Of a stretch of DNA of 64,000 bases, positions 54,122 through 63,016 are shown one piece after another. The DNA lies in NCBI RefSeq assembly GCF_009755605.1, contig NZ_WPNZ01000005.1, positions 372,001 through 436,000 of the forward strand. The letters are read 5' to 3'. The notes beneath the pieces were generated by a model. The model saw nothing but the letters and a program-made list of their open reading frames with translations, did no database searches and had not been told where the DNA came from. The position numbers were made by a program, and so were the translations under genes. The number at the start of each line of letters is the position of its first letter. The first letter of the stretch is position 1. Origin of the DNA: Streptomyces typhae (lineage in GTDB: Bacteria; Actinomycetota; Actinomycetes; Streptomycetales; Streptomycetaceae).

Positions 54122-55594
54122 TCATGGGGCGGGACTGTGCCGGCCGGAGCGGCTGCGGCGGGCGATGAGCCAGACCAGGGCGGAGGCCAGCGCGAACGCC
54201 GTCACCACCACGACGAGGCCGAACATCATGTCGGTGCGCAGCGCCGGATAGTCCAGGGACGCCAGGTCCCCGCGGAAGCCCCGGAAGAACGCCACACCGA
54301 TCACGGCCACGCCCAGCGACGAGCCGATCTGCTGCGCGGTGGACAGCGCCCCGGAGGCCGCCCCGGAGTCGTCGTGGCGGACCCGGGCCAGGACGAAGTT
54401 CAGCAGCGGCCCGAGCACCAGCCCGAGCCCGAGCCCTGTGAACACCATCGAGGGGACCATCGCCCACCCCAGATGCCGCCCCGAACCGCTGCCGCCGAGC
54501 GTGGCGATCATGAGTGCGCTGCCGACGACGCCTGTGACACACCCGGCGAGGATGGTGCGGGGCGCGTCGAAGCGGGACACGATCCGCGCCGACCACAGCG
54601 ACGTGAGCGTGCTTCCCACCGCGTACGGTGCCATCGTCGCCGCCGCCGCGAGCGCGCCGTATCCGAGCCCGTACTGGAGGGTGACGGAGAAGTACAGGAA
54701 GAAGGGCACCACCGCGGAGAAGTACACGAGATACAGGGCCAGGGCCAGCCGGAACGTGGGATCCGTCCACAGTCCCGGCCGCAACAGCGGTGACTTCCCC
54801 TGCCGTTCGAGGGCCGCCTCGAGCCGGAGGAAGACGGCGAGCAGCACCGGCACGCAGAGCAGCAGCAGCCATCCCCACAGCGGCCAGCCCTGGTCACGGC
54901 CGATCGTGAGCGGTACGAGGAGCGCGACGAGGAGCAGGACGACGGTGAGCGAGCCCGCGTAGTCGAGACGCAGCCGCAGTCCCTTGTGCGCCGGCACCAT
55001 CCGGGGCGCCAGCGCTGTCAGGACGATGCCGACGGGAATGTTGATCAGGAAGATCGGCCGCCATTGGAGCCCGGCGACATCCGCGGAGATGAGCAGCCCG
55101 GCGATGAGCGGTCCCGCGATGGTGGCGCAGCTCACCACCGCGCCGAGCAGGGCGAACGCGCGCCCTCGGCGTTCCGCGCCCACCGCGATGTGCAGGACCG
55201 CGATGACCTGCGGATACAGCACCGACGCCGAGAGGCCCTGCCACACCCGGGCGGCGATGAGCTGCTCCGGGCTCTGCGCCAGACCGCAGGCGAGGCTGGC
55301 CAGGGTGAAGGACACGGCGCCGATCATGAACATGCGCCGCCTGCCGTACAGGTCCCCCAGGCGGCCGCCGGTGATGAGCATCACCGCGTACGCGACCACG
55401 TAGCCCGCGACCACCAGCTGCACGTCGGGCACGTCGGCGCCGAGGTCCCGCTGCAGACTGGGCACGGCGACGTTCACGATCGAGGTGTCGGCGAGCAGCA
55501 TGAAGGCGGCGCCGAGCACGAGCGCCGTGGCTCTTCTCTCCGCCGGCAGGAAGCGGGTGGGCGTCGACGCGGTCGGTGTCAGGGAGCCGCTCAT
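54122..55594 (-). CDS. DHA2-family (14-TM) MFS exporter
   Basis: ATG 55594 overlaps the anthranilate-CoA ligase stop (ATGA); 490 residues with about 14 hydrophobic segments. Drug:H+ antiporter landmarks include ADTSIVNVAVPSLQRDLGAD (motif D1 region), GGRLGDLYGRRRMFM (motif A), VWQGLSASVLYPQVIAVL and GPLIAGLLIS (motif C region). It most likely exports the product of the anthranilate/type II locus. The short C-terminal tail is Arg/Ser-rich. Confidence 0.92.
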   Translation of the reverse strand: MSGSLTPTASTPTRFLPAERRATALVLGAAFMLLADTSIVNVAVPSLQRDLGADVPDVQLVVAGYVVAYAVMLITGGRLGDLYGRRRMFMIGAVSFTLASLACGLAQSPEQLIAARVWQGLSASVLYPQVIAVLHIAVGAERRGRAFALLGAVVSCATIAGPLIAGLLISADVAGLQWRPIFLINIPVGIVLTALAPRMVPAHKGLRLRLDYAGSLTVVLLLVALLVPLTIGRDQGWPLWGWLLLLCVPVLLAVFLRLEAALERQGKSPLLRPGLWTDPTFRLALALYLVYFSAVVPFFLYFSVTLQYGLGYGALAAAATMAPYAVGSTLTSLWSARIVSRFDAPRTILAGCVTGVVGSALMIATLGGSGSGRHLGWAMVPSMVFTGLGLGLVLGPLLNFVLARVRHDDSGAASGALSTAQQIGSSLGVAVIGVAFFRGFRGDLASLDYPALRTDMMFGLVVVVTAFALASALVWLIARRSRSGRHSPAP

Positions 55595-57126
55595 CCGGGG
55601 GCTCCGTGCGGTAGGAGCCGGTGCCGGCGGACCTTCATCGTGCCGGTGAGCGGGAAGTCGTCCCACGGCCGATACTCGACCCTGGTGTTCCGCGGCAGCT
55701 CCGCCGCGTCGCGGGCCTGCTGCCAGCGGCCCTCGTCGACCGGTTTGCCGTCGGTGGTGGCCGCCACCGCGGTGACCGTCCCCTCCACGGAGACGATGAC
55801 GACCTCCGCCAGCTCGGGGAGCTCGTCGAGCAGGACGTCCTCGGCGCGCAGGGTGCTGGGAACGCCGAGGACCTGGTCCACGTGCCGGTCGAGGAGTTCC
55901 ACATGGCCGTCCGCGCCGAGCGCGCCGATGTCGCCCATGGGCCACCAGGTCTCACGTCCCGGCAGCGGCGCACGGCCGATCATCGACTCGGCGCGGGCGG
56001 GGGTGCGGACCTCGATGTGCCCGGGGGCACCGGCCGGGAGCGGCGACCCGGCGTCGTCCACGACGCGGATCTCCATGCCGGGGAACGCCGTACCCACGTC
56101 GCGGGAGTTGAGCCGCCCCCGCTCGTGGAGGTCGGAGCGGGTGGTCATCAGGATCGTCACCGGGCCGGTCTCGGTCTGTCCGTACGCCTGGATGAAGGTC
56201 GGGTCCGGGCGGTCCGACGCCTCCAGGAGGGTCCGCAGCGTCCGCGGGTGGATCGCGTCGAAGCTGCTGATGTACCGCTCGACCGTGCTGAACGGACTGG
56301 GTGTCTCGCGCGCCAGTGCTTCCCAGCGCAGGAACATGTTCGGCTGCGCCTCCAGTGCCTCCGGCCGGTACCGCAGCAGCGCCTCGCGCACCGACGGCAG
56401 GTCCGGGGAGGTGATGCCGAGGAACGGCAGCCCGGTGTTGAGCACGGTCAGGAGCCCGGACGACATCCGCACATGCACGAACGACAGGCACTTCGCGCTG
56501 ATCCCGGCGCTGCCGAGGGACTGCACCACCCCTATCTGCGGGGCTACATGGGCGTACAGGGAGTCCACCGTGTGCACGAGGAGCTTGGGTTTCCCGGTGG
56601 TGCCGGAGGAGTGCGTGATGAGGGTCCGGTCCGAGCCGGAGCGGCGGGTGATCCGATGGGGCGCCGACTCGCCGAGCTCGACGGCGCCTGCCACCGCGGC
56701 CTCGGGGGTGAGTGCGAGGACCCGGGCGGCGACCTCGCCCCACTGCCCCTGCCAGGGACGCAGAACCGCGGCGCCGTCGGTGTCGATCAGGAGGTAGGGC
56801 CGCTGGAGTTCCTTGAGGCAGTACACGAGGTCGGCCGGCTCCATCGTCACCGAAAGCAGCGCGGGCAGCGCACCGATACGGGCGACGGCGCACTGGATCG
56901 CCTGGATGTCGAAGTGATTGGACTTGACCAGGGCGACCACCGCGCCCGGCCGCACTCCGGCACCCCACAACCGGTCGGCGTAGTCCGCGACGACCGCCGC
57001 GAAGTCGCCCACCGTCTCCGGGGAACGGCACGCCGAGATCCACGGCGTGTCCGCACACAGGGTGACCCCGCCATGGTCTTCGGCGGCGATTCCCGGCAGC
57101 AGGCCGAGATCTGCGCTAGGGAGCAC
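55591..57126 (-). CDS. Anthranilate-CoA ligase-like ANL enzyme
   Basis: GTG 57126 is chosen because GGAGGAGG lies 6-8 nt upstream; ATG 57144 is the alternative. About 511 residues. LITHSSGTTGKPKLLVHT is the ATP-binding A3 motif, AYGQTETGPVTILM the A5 motif, and MGDIGALGADGHVELLDR the A7/A8 region; the catalytic Lys is in FPLTGTMKVRRHRL. It overlaps the end of the 2-aminobenzoyl-CoA monooxygenase-like gene. In 2-aminobenzoate degraders these two functions are paired, which is the main reason to name anthranilate as substrate. It should form anthraniloyl-CoA from the product of TrpEG. Confidence 0.82.
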   Translation of the reverse strand: MLPSADLGLLPGIAAEDHGGVTLCADTPWISACRSPETVGDFAAVVADYADRLWGAGVRPGAVVALVKSNHFDIQAIQCAVARIGALPALLSVTMEPADLVYCLKELQRPYLLIDTDGAAVLRPWQGQWGEVAARVLALTPEAAVAGAVELGESAPHRITRRSGSDRTLITHSSGTTGKPKLLVHTVDSLYAHVAPQIGVVQSLGSAGISAKCLSFVHVRMSSGLLTVLNTGLPFLGITSPDLPSVREALLRYRPEALEAQPNMFLRWEALARETPSPFSTVERYISSFDAIHPRTLRTLLEASDRPDPTFIQAYGQTETGPVTILMTTRSDLHERGRLNSRDVGTAFPGMEIRVVDDAGSPLPAGAPGHIEVRTPARAESMIGRAPLPGRETWWPMGDIGALGADGHVELLDRHVDQVLGVPSTLRAEDVLLDELPELAEVVIVSVEGTVTAVAATTDGKPVDEGRWQQARDAAELPRNTRVEYRPWDDFPLTGTMKVRRHRLLPHGAPG

Positions 57127-59254
57127 GGCATCCTCCTCCGTCATGACCACTCTTCGAGATGGCACGGTCCGGTGTCCCGCGCAGGGCGAGCCAGGGCGAG
57201 TCCACCGTCGGCTGGTCGACGACGCACAGGTCCGCGCGCCCTGCCAGGACGATCGTGTCGACGTCGGACGCCGCGATCGATCCCGCCGCTATCACGGCGA
57301 ACGCGCCCTTGCCCCCGGCCTGGTTGCGGAGCCGGTCCGCGTACACGTCCCGGTCGGCCCGCGTCCCGGCACAGACGTGGACCGCCGCCGCGCCGCGTGC
57401 CGCGAACTCGTTCGCGATCCCGGTGACCGCGTCGACGCCGTGGCCGCCCGGACACCACTGAGCGGGTGCGATGCGCAGGCTGACCGGCCGCTCGGCGGGC
57501 CACACGGCGCGGATCGCGGCGAAGACCTCCAGGGCGCGGCGGACCCGGTCGGCGGAGGGAGTCAGGGACATGCGGGACAGGAGCGCGGAGAGCGGACGGC
57601 CGTGGGCGCAGTCCAGTTCCAGCAGGTCGAATCCGGCGGCGGCGCGCCGGGCCGCGGCGGCGAACTCGCGTCGCAGTTCGCCGAGGGGCTTGGTGGCGCC
57701 GTCGGGGCCGTAGTAGCCGAGCCGCACACCGATCTTCGCCGGCGAGTGGGTGTGGACGAAATCCACCACCCGCCGCCACCCGGAGACCTGTTCACCGCTG
57801 AACAGCCCGGCACCGCCGCGGGCGTCCGTGCCCGCGGCGGACACGGACACCGGCCCGGTCATCACCAGACCGGCCCCGCCGAGGGCGGCACCGCCCAGGT
57901 ACACGAGCTGAAGGTCACCCGGCACACCGTCGCGGGCGGGGAACACTCCGGCTGCCCCGCCGGGGGCGATCACGACACGGTTGACGACGTCGAGGCCGCC
58001 GAGCGTGAACGGCTGGAGCATGGGCGGGCTCGTCCCGTCGGATGCGCTGCCGTGGCCGGGCGCGCTCGCCGGGCCGGGGGCCACCGGGCCCCCCGCCGCG
58101 TCGGCGAACCACCGTTCCGCACGGGCGATGAACGTAGGATCCCTCCGGCGCAGACTGGCGTAGGACACCCGGCGGCTGCGGGTCAGGAGGTTGACCGCGA
58201 ACTGCTGCGGTTCCTGGTGGGTGTAGCGGTCGACGTTCTCGAACCACTCCCGGCTGGCCTGCGCGGCGCGCTGGAGGGAGGCGACCGCCGGGCGGCGCTC
58301 GGCCTCGTACGCGGCCAGGGCCGCTCTCGTGCTCGGCTGCTCCTGGAGGCTCCTGGCCAGGGTCAGCGCGTCGTCCATCGCTATCTTGGTGCCCGAGCCG
58401 ATGGAGAAGTGCGCGGTGTGCGCCGCGTCGCCGATCAGGACGACGTTGCGGTGCCGCCAGGTGTCGCACCGCACGGTGGGAAAGCGGAGCCAGCGCGAGT
58501 TGTTCCCGTACAGCTTGTGCCCGTCCAGGATCTCCTTGCACAGTTCGGCGATGATGCCGATCGAGCGTTCGTCGCTCTCTCCCGGGGAGAGCCGCGGGGG
58601 AGCGGCGGCCGCGAACCCGGCCGCGCGCCAGGAGGGTTCGGACAGCTCCAGGATCAGGGTGCTGGTGTGCCCGGAGTCGGGATAGGCGTGCACCTGTACG
58701 GCTCCGCCCGGTGTGTCCACGACGTAGAACTTGAACGAGTCGAGCTCCAGGTCGCTGCCCAGCCAGATGTACCGGCACTTCCCGGTCTCCACCGTGGGCC
58801 GGAAGGCGTCGGCGTACCGCTCACGGATCAGGGAGTTCGCGCCGTCGGCGGCCACCACTACGTCATGGTCGGCGGCGAGGGCGTCCACGTCGGTGATCTC
58901 GCTGCTGTAGCGCACCGGGACACCGAGTTGAGCGCAGCGCCGTTGCAGGGTCAGGAGCAGCGCCGCCCGGCTCATCGCGGCGAACCCGTTCCCGCCCGCC
59001 GTGAACGTGGTGCCGCGGAAGTGCACGGCGATGTCGTCCCACCGGGCGAGCATCGGCCGCATCCCGGATACCACGGCCGGATCCGCGTGCTCGATCCCGC
59101 CGAGCGCCTGGTCGGAGAGGACCACCCCGAACCCGAACGTCTCATCGGGCGCGTTCCGCTCCCAGACGGTGATCTCCCGCGCGGGGCCGAACTGCCGGGC
59201 CAGCAAGCTGAAGTACAGCCCACCGGGACCACCACCGATCACAGCGATCCGCAC
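57116..59254 (-). CDS. 2-Aminobenzoyl-CoA monooxygenase/reductase-like fusion
   Basis: GTG 59254 follows GGGGGAGGTCGAG; 712 residues. The N-terminal about 400 residues form an FAD monooxygenase (MRIAVIGGGPGGLYFSLLAR, VVAADGANSLIRERYADAF, VVLIGDAAHTAHFSIGSGTK). The C-terminal about 300 form an old-yellow-enzyme barrel (QPFTLGGLDVVNRVVIAP, DLLELDCAHGRPLSALLSR, VSLRIAPAQW). This exact fusion is characteristic of anthraniloyl-CoA monooxygenase/reductase, which hydroxylates the ring at C5 and then reduces it without aromaticity being restored. Next to an anthranilate ligase it would give 5-hydroxyanthraniloyl-CoA or a dearomatised 2-amino-5-oxocyclohexene carbonyl-CoA. That product is inference. 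Confidence 0.9.
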   Translation of the reverse strand: MRIAVIGGGPGGLYFSLLARQFGPAREITVWERNAPDETFGFGVVLSDQALGGIEHADPAVVSGMRPMLARWDDIAVHFRGTTFTAGGNGFAAMSRAALLLTLQRRCAQLGVPVRYSSEITDVDALAADHDVVVAADGANSLIRERYADAFRPTVETGKCRYIWLGSDLELDSFKFYVVDTPGGAVQVHAYPDSGHTSTLILELSEPSWRAAGFAAAAPPRLSPGESDERSIGIIAELCKEILDGHKLYGNNSRWLRFPTVRCDTWRHRNVVLIGDAAHTAHFSIGSGTKIAMDDALTLARSLQEQPSTRAALAAYEAERRPAVASLQRAAQASREWFENVDRYTHQEPQQFAVNLLTRSRRVSYASLRRRDPTFIARAERWFADAAGGPVAPGPASAPGHGSASDGTSPPMLQPFTLGGLDVVNRVVIAPGGAAGVFPARDGVPGDLQLVYLGGAALGGAGLVMTGPVSVSAAGTDARGGAGLFSGEQVSGWRRVVDFVHTHSPAKIGVRLGYYGPDGATKPLGELRREFAAAARRAAAGFDLLELDCAHGRPLSALLSRMSLTPSADRVRRALEVFAAIRAVWPAERPVSLRIAPAQWCPGGHGVDAVTGIANEFAARGAAAVHVCAGTRADRDVYADRLRNQAGGKGAFAVIAAGSIAASDVDTIVLAGRADLCVVDQPTVDSPWLALRGTPDRAISKSGHDGGGCRAP

Positions 59255-59290
59255 CTCGACCTCCCCCGCACCGGGCGCCCCTGCAGACGT

Positions 59291-61099
59291 TCATGACCTT
59301 TCATCACGTTCTGTGTACGCACCGCGCTCCGTGGACGACGCACCGCGCTCCGTGGACCGGGCCGTGGCGGCCGACGGCGCCAGGATGTCCTCGATCAGCT
59401 GTGGCGGGACCGTGGCGTCGTCGAACCACCGGCCGCCGAGCGGCCGGGGAACCGGCATGATCTGGTCGTTCGTGTAGGACAGGACCTTGCGGTTGTAGCG
59501 CAGGATCTCGTCCCGGAGGTCGGCGGGCAGCTCCTTGTCGAGCAGGAGGGCCTTCTCCATCTCCCCGAGCAGTTCCCGTGTCTCGTCGATCGTTCCGAGG
59601 ACGGCCTTGCAGAACCCCGCGGGGAGGACTCCGTACTCACCCTTGATCTCCACCAGGCGTGTGATCGCCTCATAGGAGACGTCCTGGAGCTGCCGCCTGC
59701 TGAGCCAGTTCGTCTCGTAGTTCAGCCGCCGGTACCAGAGGGGTTCGATCATGGCCTGGCGGTGTTCTTCGAGTGTGCGGTGGTGGATACGGTAGCCGTG
59801 TTTCTCCGGCTCCTCGAAGAACTGTGACCCCGGGTCGAGGAAAGGCACCATGGGGCAGATGAGCGGAAGGGCGGCCCAGCCGCCGAATTTCCGGATGATG
59901 CGTTCCGAGTACGCGATCGTGTCCATGACCGATTGCCGGTCCTGATGGGGCATGCCGATGAAGAACCAGATCATGATGCCTTTCACACCGGCATCCAGAG
60001 CCCTCGGAATCCATTCCTCCATCTGCTCCATGGTGTAGTTCCCACGACCGGCGGCCTTGCTGATTCTCAGGTCGTGGGACTCGGGGGAGAGCATGATGTA
60101 GGAATCCGTCGACTCGCCCATTTTCTTGAGGATGTCGGGTGGCGTCAGGCTGAACTGCTCGAAGTGGACGCTCTTGTATCCGAGCTCTTTCACGGCGTCC
60201 AGGTACTGGTGCATCCGCGTTCTGTTCTCGGAATAGCACTGCAGCGCGTAGATCGAGGTGCGCTTCGCCGCCTCCCGCATGGTGCGCAGCTCTTCGACGA
60301 CCAGATCGTTGTCCTTCTGCACCAGGGTCCTGCGGACGCCCATGATGTTGCGGTAGGCGAATCGGGAACCGCCGCACCAGCCGCAGTCGTGCGCGCAGCC
60401 GGTGTTGGGCAGGGTCATGATGAGCTTGGACGCCGACGGCCCGCCGTCGGCCGCCTCGCGGTAGTACGACCAGTCGTTGCGGACGTTGTTGTAGTTGTTG
60501 TCCGGCGTGTGCGAGAAACCCGTGGTCCGGACGGCGCCGTCGGCCTTGTACAGCAGGTTCGGGATGGCCCGGAAGTCCCTGCTGCCCTGCCGGACCCTGG
60601 TGACCAGCTCGGTGACCGGGTCGAGGGTGTCGTAGCCCTGGACGACGACATCGACGCTCGGGTACTCGATCAGTTCCTTGGCGTAGTACGTCGCCGAGAT
60701 GCCGCCGAAGATCGTGAGCGCGTCGGGGTGCACTGCCTTCACGACGGCCGCGAGCTCGACCGAGCCGTGGCAGTGCGCCATCCAGTGCAGGTCGAACCCG
60801 AAGATCGGTGCCTCGAAGCGGGCGAGTAATCGCTCGACGTCCATTTCGGGATGCAGCAGCATCAACGAGGCGACATTCACTATCTTTGTGTCGAACCCGT
60901 GATCGGCCAGGCGCTGCTTTATGGAGAACCAGCCGATGGGGTAAATCTCGTAGACCGAGGTGACATTGACGCTGTCGCTGTCACTCAGATAAGCGAACAG
61001 CATGTCGTCGCGCTCGCGGAAGTCATAGACACTGGGCGCGTGCAGAAGAAAAAGATCCGCCTCGAGTCGCGACGTCGACGGCTGTTCCGTGATGGTCAT
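59291..61099 (-). CDS. B12-binding-domain radical SAM protein
   Basis: ATG 61099 has GGGAGG 6 nt upstream; 602 residues. The N-terminal about 200 residues (LFLLHAPSVYDFRERDDMLF, YEIYPIGWFSIKQRLADHGF, IFGFDLHWMAHCHGS, TIFGGISATYYAKELIEYP) have the Rossmann pattern of the B12-binding/radical SAM Ta0216-like family. The [4Fe-4S] motif CAHDCGWC lies in NTGCAHDCGWCGGSRF. The C-terminal helical part is 200 residues. Such proteins perform methylations or C-C rearrangements at unactivated carbon. It heads the operon; its reaction cannot be read from sequence. The Ser/Thr/Glu tail is low complexity. Confidence 0.9.
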   Translation of the reverse strand: MTITEQPSTSRLEADLFLLHAPSVYDFRERDDMLFAYLSDSDSVNVTSVYEIYPIGWFSIKQRLADHGFDTKIVNVASLMLLHPEMDVERLLARFEAPIFGFDLHWMAHCHGSVELAAVVKAVHPDALTIFGGISATYYAKELIEYPSVDVVVQGYDTLDPVTELVTRVRQGSRDFRAIPNLLYKADGAVRTTGFSHTPDNNYNNVRNDWSYYREAADGGPSASKLIMTLPNTGCAHDCGWCGGSRFAYRNIMGVRRTLVQKDNDLVVEELRTMREAAKRTSIYALQCYSENRTRMHQYLDAVKELGYKSVHFEQFSLTPPDILKKMGESTDSYIMLSPESHDLRISKAAGRGNYTMEQMEEWIPRALDAGVKGIMIWFFIGMPHQDRQSVMDTIAYSERIIRKFGGWAALPLICPMVPFLDPGSQFFEEPEKHGYRIHHRTLEEHRQAMIEPLWYRRLNYETNWLSRRQLQDVSYEAITRLVEIKGEYGVLPAGFCKAVLGTIDETRELLGEMEKALLLDKELPADLRDEILRYNRKVLSYTNDQIMPVPRPLGGRWFDDATVPPQLIEDILAPSAATARSTERGASSTERGAYTERDERS

Positions 61100-61144
61100 T
61101 CACGGCCTCCCCTGGCTCTCTGCTCGCCAGTTCAAGATTCACCA

Positions 61145-61174
61145 TCTTTTCCGCCACCCTAAAGGTTTGTCAAG
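61145..61174 (-). promoter_or_regulatory. Promoter of the anthranilate/type II operon
   Basis: On the minus strand TTGACA (61174-61169) is followed by an 18-nt spacer and AAAGAT (61150-61145). The predicted start is about 38 nt before ATG 61099. The 9-nt direct repeat ctaaaggtt (61160-61168 and 61186-61194, 26 bp apart) brackets the -35 box, one copy in the spacer and one upstream. Confidence 0.6.
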
Positions 61175-61194
61175 GGCCGGTCGGCTAAAGGTTG

Positions 61195-61457
61195 CCCCAC
61201 AGTGGATCTCCGCGCTTCGGCGTTAGTGGGACGGGTGAGTTCGGGAATGCGCTCTTCGGACCGGGGGTGGCCTGCGGGAACACAACGCCGCCTTGATCGC
61301 CCGGTGAACGGTGATCAATGCCGCCGCTCCGGGCGGCGGCCGACGACCGTGCGTCGCACACCTAATTCCCAGGACGGATGTCGGGTTCCCGGCAGCAGGT
61401 GCCGGCTGAGGAGGGAGTTTGACGACAGGCTCTAGTACGGAGTGTGCGTACGGTCTG
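61195..61457. other. Gap between radical SAM promoter and folA
   Basis: This is about 260 nt downstream (on the minus strand) of the folA stop and upstream of the operon promoter. I see no ORF with coding bias and no clear terminator. Confidence 0.4.
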
Positions 61458-62000
61458 TCACCGTGTGTACGTACGGATGCGATAGCGCAGCCCGGAAGTG
61501 GAGGTCAGCCAGCCGGAGTCCTCCGTGACCTGCCATCCCGCATCCGGGGTGGGGGCGTAGGTGTCGCCGTTGACGGTGGCGTCGACCTCCGTCACCGAGA
61601 GGGTCGTCGCGTGCTCCAGGGCGGCACGGTAGATCTGACCGCCTCCGATCACCCAGACCGCGGCGGGAGCTGCCGGTTCCACCGGTGCCGCGGCAGGAGC
61701 GGTCGCGGCGCCCGCCTCCGTCGGCCGGCCTGCGAGTTCCAGGGCCTCCGCGACGGAACCGGCGCGCTCCGCTCCCTCGGCCGCCCACCGCGGGTCACGC
61801 GTCACCACGATGTTGCGCCTGCCGGACAGCGGACGGAAGCGCGGCGGCAGCGAGTCCCACGTCTTGCGCCCCATCACCACCGGACGACCGAGAGTGGTGG
61901 CCTTGAAGTGAGCCATGTCCTCCGGCAGCCGCCACGGAATCGCGTTGTCCGCGCCGATCACACCACCGGAGGTCTGCGCCCAGATCAGCCCGACGCTCAT
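61458..62000 (-). CDS. folA: Dihydrofolate reductase
   Basis: ATG 62000 overlaps the thyA stop as ATGA; 180 residues. [21 protein letters not shown] (with Trp and following Asp/Glu for the proton relay), [39 protein letters not shown] and [17 protein letters not shown] are all typical. The insert of about 15 Ala/Pro residues before VWVIGGG is an expansion. It reduces dihydrofolate and is coupled to thymidylate synthase, which generates dihydrofolate. Confidence 0.95.
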   Translation of the reverse strand: MSVGLIWAQTSGGVIGADNAIPWRLPEDMAHFKATTLGRPVVMGRKTWDSLPPRFRPLSGRRNIVVTRDPRWAAEGAERAGSVAEALELAGRPTEAGAATAPAAAPVEPAAPAAVWVIGGGQIYRAALEHATTLSVTEVDATVNGDTYAPTPDAGWQVTEDSGWLTSTSGLRYRIRTYTR

Positions 62001-62794
62001 ACCGCGACCGGTGCCTTGATGGCCGGGTGGTGCTCGTAGCCGAGCACCTCCACGTCGGCGTAGGCGTAGTCGAAGAGCGAGACGGCGCGGCGCAGACGCA
62101 GCTCGGGGAACGCGTACGGGGTGCGCGAGAGCTGCTCGGTCACCTGCTCCACGTGGTTGTCATAGATGTGGCAGTCACCGCCGGTCCAGATGAAGTCACC
62201 CGGTTCGAGGCCGACCTGCTGCGCCACCATGTGCGTGAGCAGGGCGTAGCTGGCGATGTTGAACGGAACACCGAGGAACAGGTCCGCACTGCGCTGGTAC
62301 AGCTGGCAGGAGAGCCTGCCGTCGGCGACGTAGAACTGGAAGAAGGCGTGACACGGCGCGAGAGCCATTTTGTCCAGCTCGGCGACATTCCAGGCGGAGA
62401 CAATCATCCGACGGGAATCCGGGTCCTTGCGGAGTGTCTCCAGGACGTCGCTGATCTGGTCGATGTGCCTGCCATCCGGCGTGGGCCAGGAACGCCACTG
62501 GGCGCCGTAGACCGGCCCGAGGTCACCATTCGCGTCGGCCCACTCGTCCCAGATGGTGACGCCATGCTCCTGGAGCCAGCGCACGTTCGAGTCGCCGTTC
62601 AGGAACCACAGCAGCTCGTGCACGATGGACCTGAGATGCACCTTTTTGGTGGTGACCAGCGGAAACCCCTGCGAGAGGTCATAGCGTAGTTGGTGCCCGA
62701 ACACACTTCGGGTGCCGGTGCCCGTCCGGTCGGCCTTGGCTGTTCCGGAGGTGAGTACCAGCTGCAACAAGTCTTCGTATTGGGTGTCCGCCAC
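61997..62794 (-). CDS. thyA: Thymidylate synthase (ThyA)
   Basis: GTG 62794 gives 265 residues, the size of E. coli ThyA; longer upstream reading is Arg/Pro-rich and rejected. The active-site Cys is in [11 protein letters not shown], with [16 protein letters not shown] start ([12 protein letters not shown]), [41 protein letters not shown] and [11 protein letters not shown]. It methylates dUMP using methylenetetrahydrofolate. Many actinomycetes use ThyX instead, so this copy may be additional; that needs the rest of the genome. Confidence 0.95.
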   Translation of the reverse strand: MADTQYEDLLQLVLTSGTAKADRTGTGTRSVFGHQLRYDLSQGFPLVTTKKVHLRSIVHELLWFLNGDSNVRWLQEHGVTIWDEWADANGDLGPVYGAQWRSWPTPDGRHIDQISDVLETLRKDPDSRRMIVSAWNVAELDKMALAPCHAFFQFYVADGRLSCQLYQRSADLFLGVPFNIASYALLTHMVAQQVGLEPGDFIWTGGDCHIYDNHVEQVTEQLSRTPYAFPELRLRRAVSLFDYAYADVEVLGYEHHPAIKAPVAV

Positions 62795-62919
62795 AGGCGC
62801 CGAGTCTACGCGCTGTGACCGGGTGGCCTGATCGCGGGCCTCGCGCGGCGCGGGCCGACGGCCGCGTCGCGCAGGCCGTGGGCCTGCGGAGGAGGCGGCG
62901 TACGGGCCGGGCGTGTTCC

Positions 62920-63010
62920 GCGCAGCGCCGGGTACGACCGCCGCGCAGCGTCGGGTACGACCGCCGTACAGCGTTGGTGGGTATGACGGCCGTGCAGCGT
63001 CGGGTATGAC
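62920..63010. repeat. About 23-bp tandem repeat, 4 copies, upstream of SnoaL-like gene
   Basis: Four units of gcgcagcgtcgggtacgaccg-type sequence with spacing 23-26 nt; the last two are diverged (gtgcagcgtcgggtatgac). They lie in the divergent gap between thyA and the SnoaL-like gene. Confidence 0.8.
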
Positions 63011-63016
63011 TGGTGC

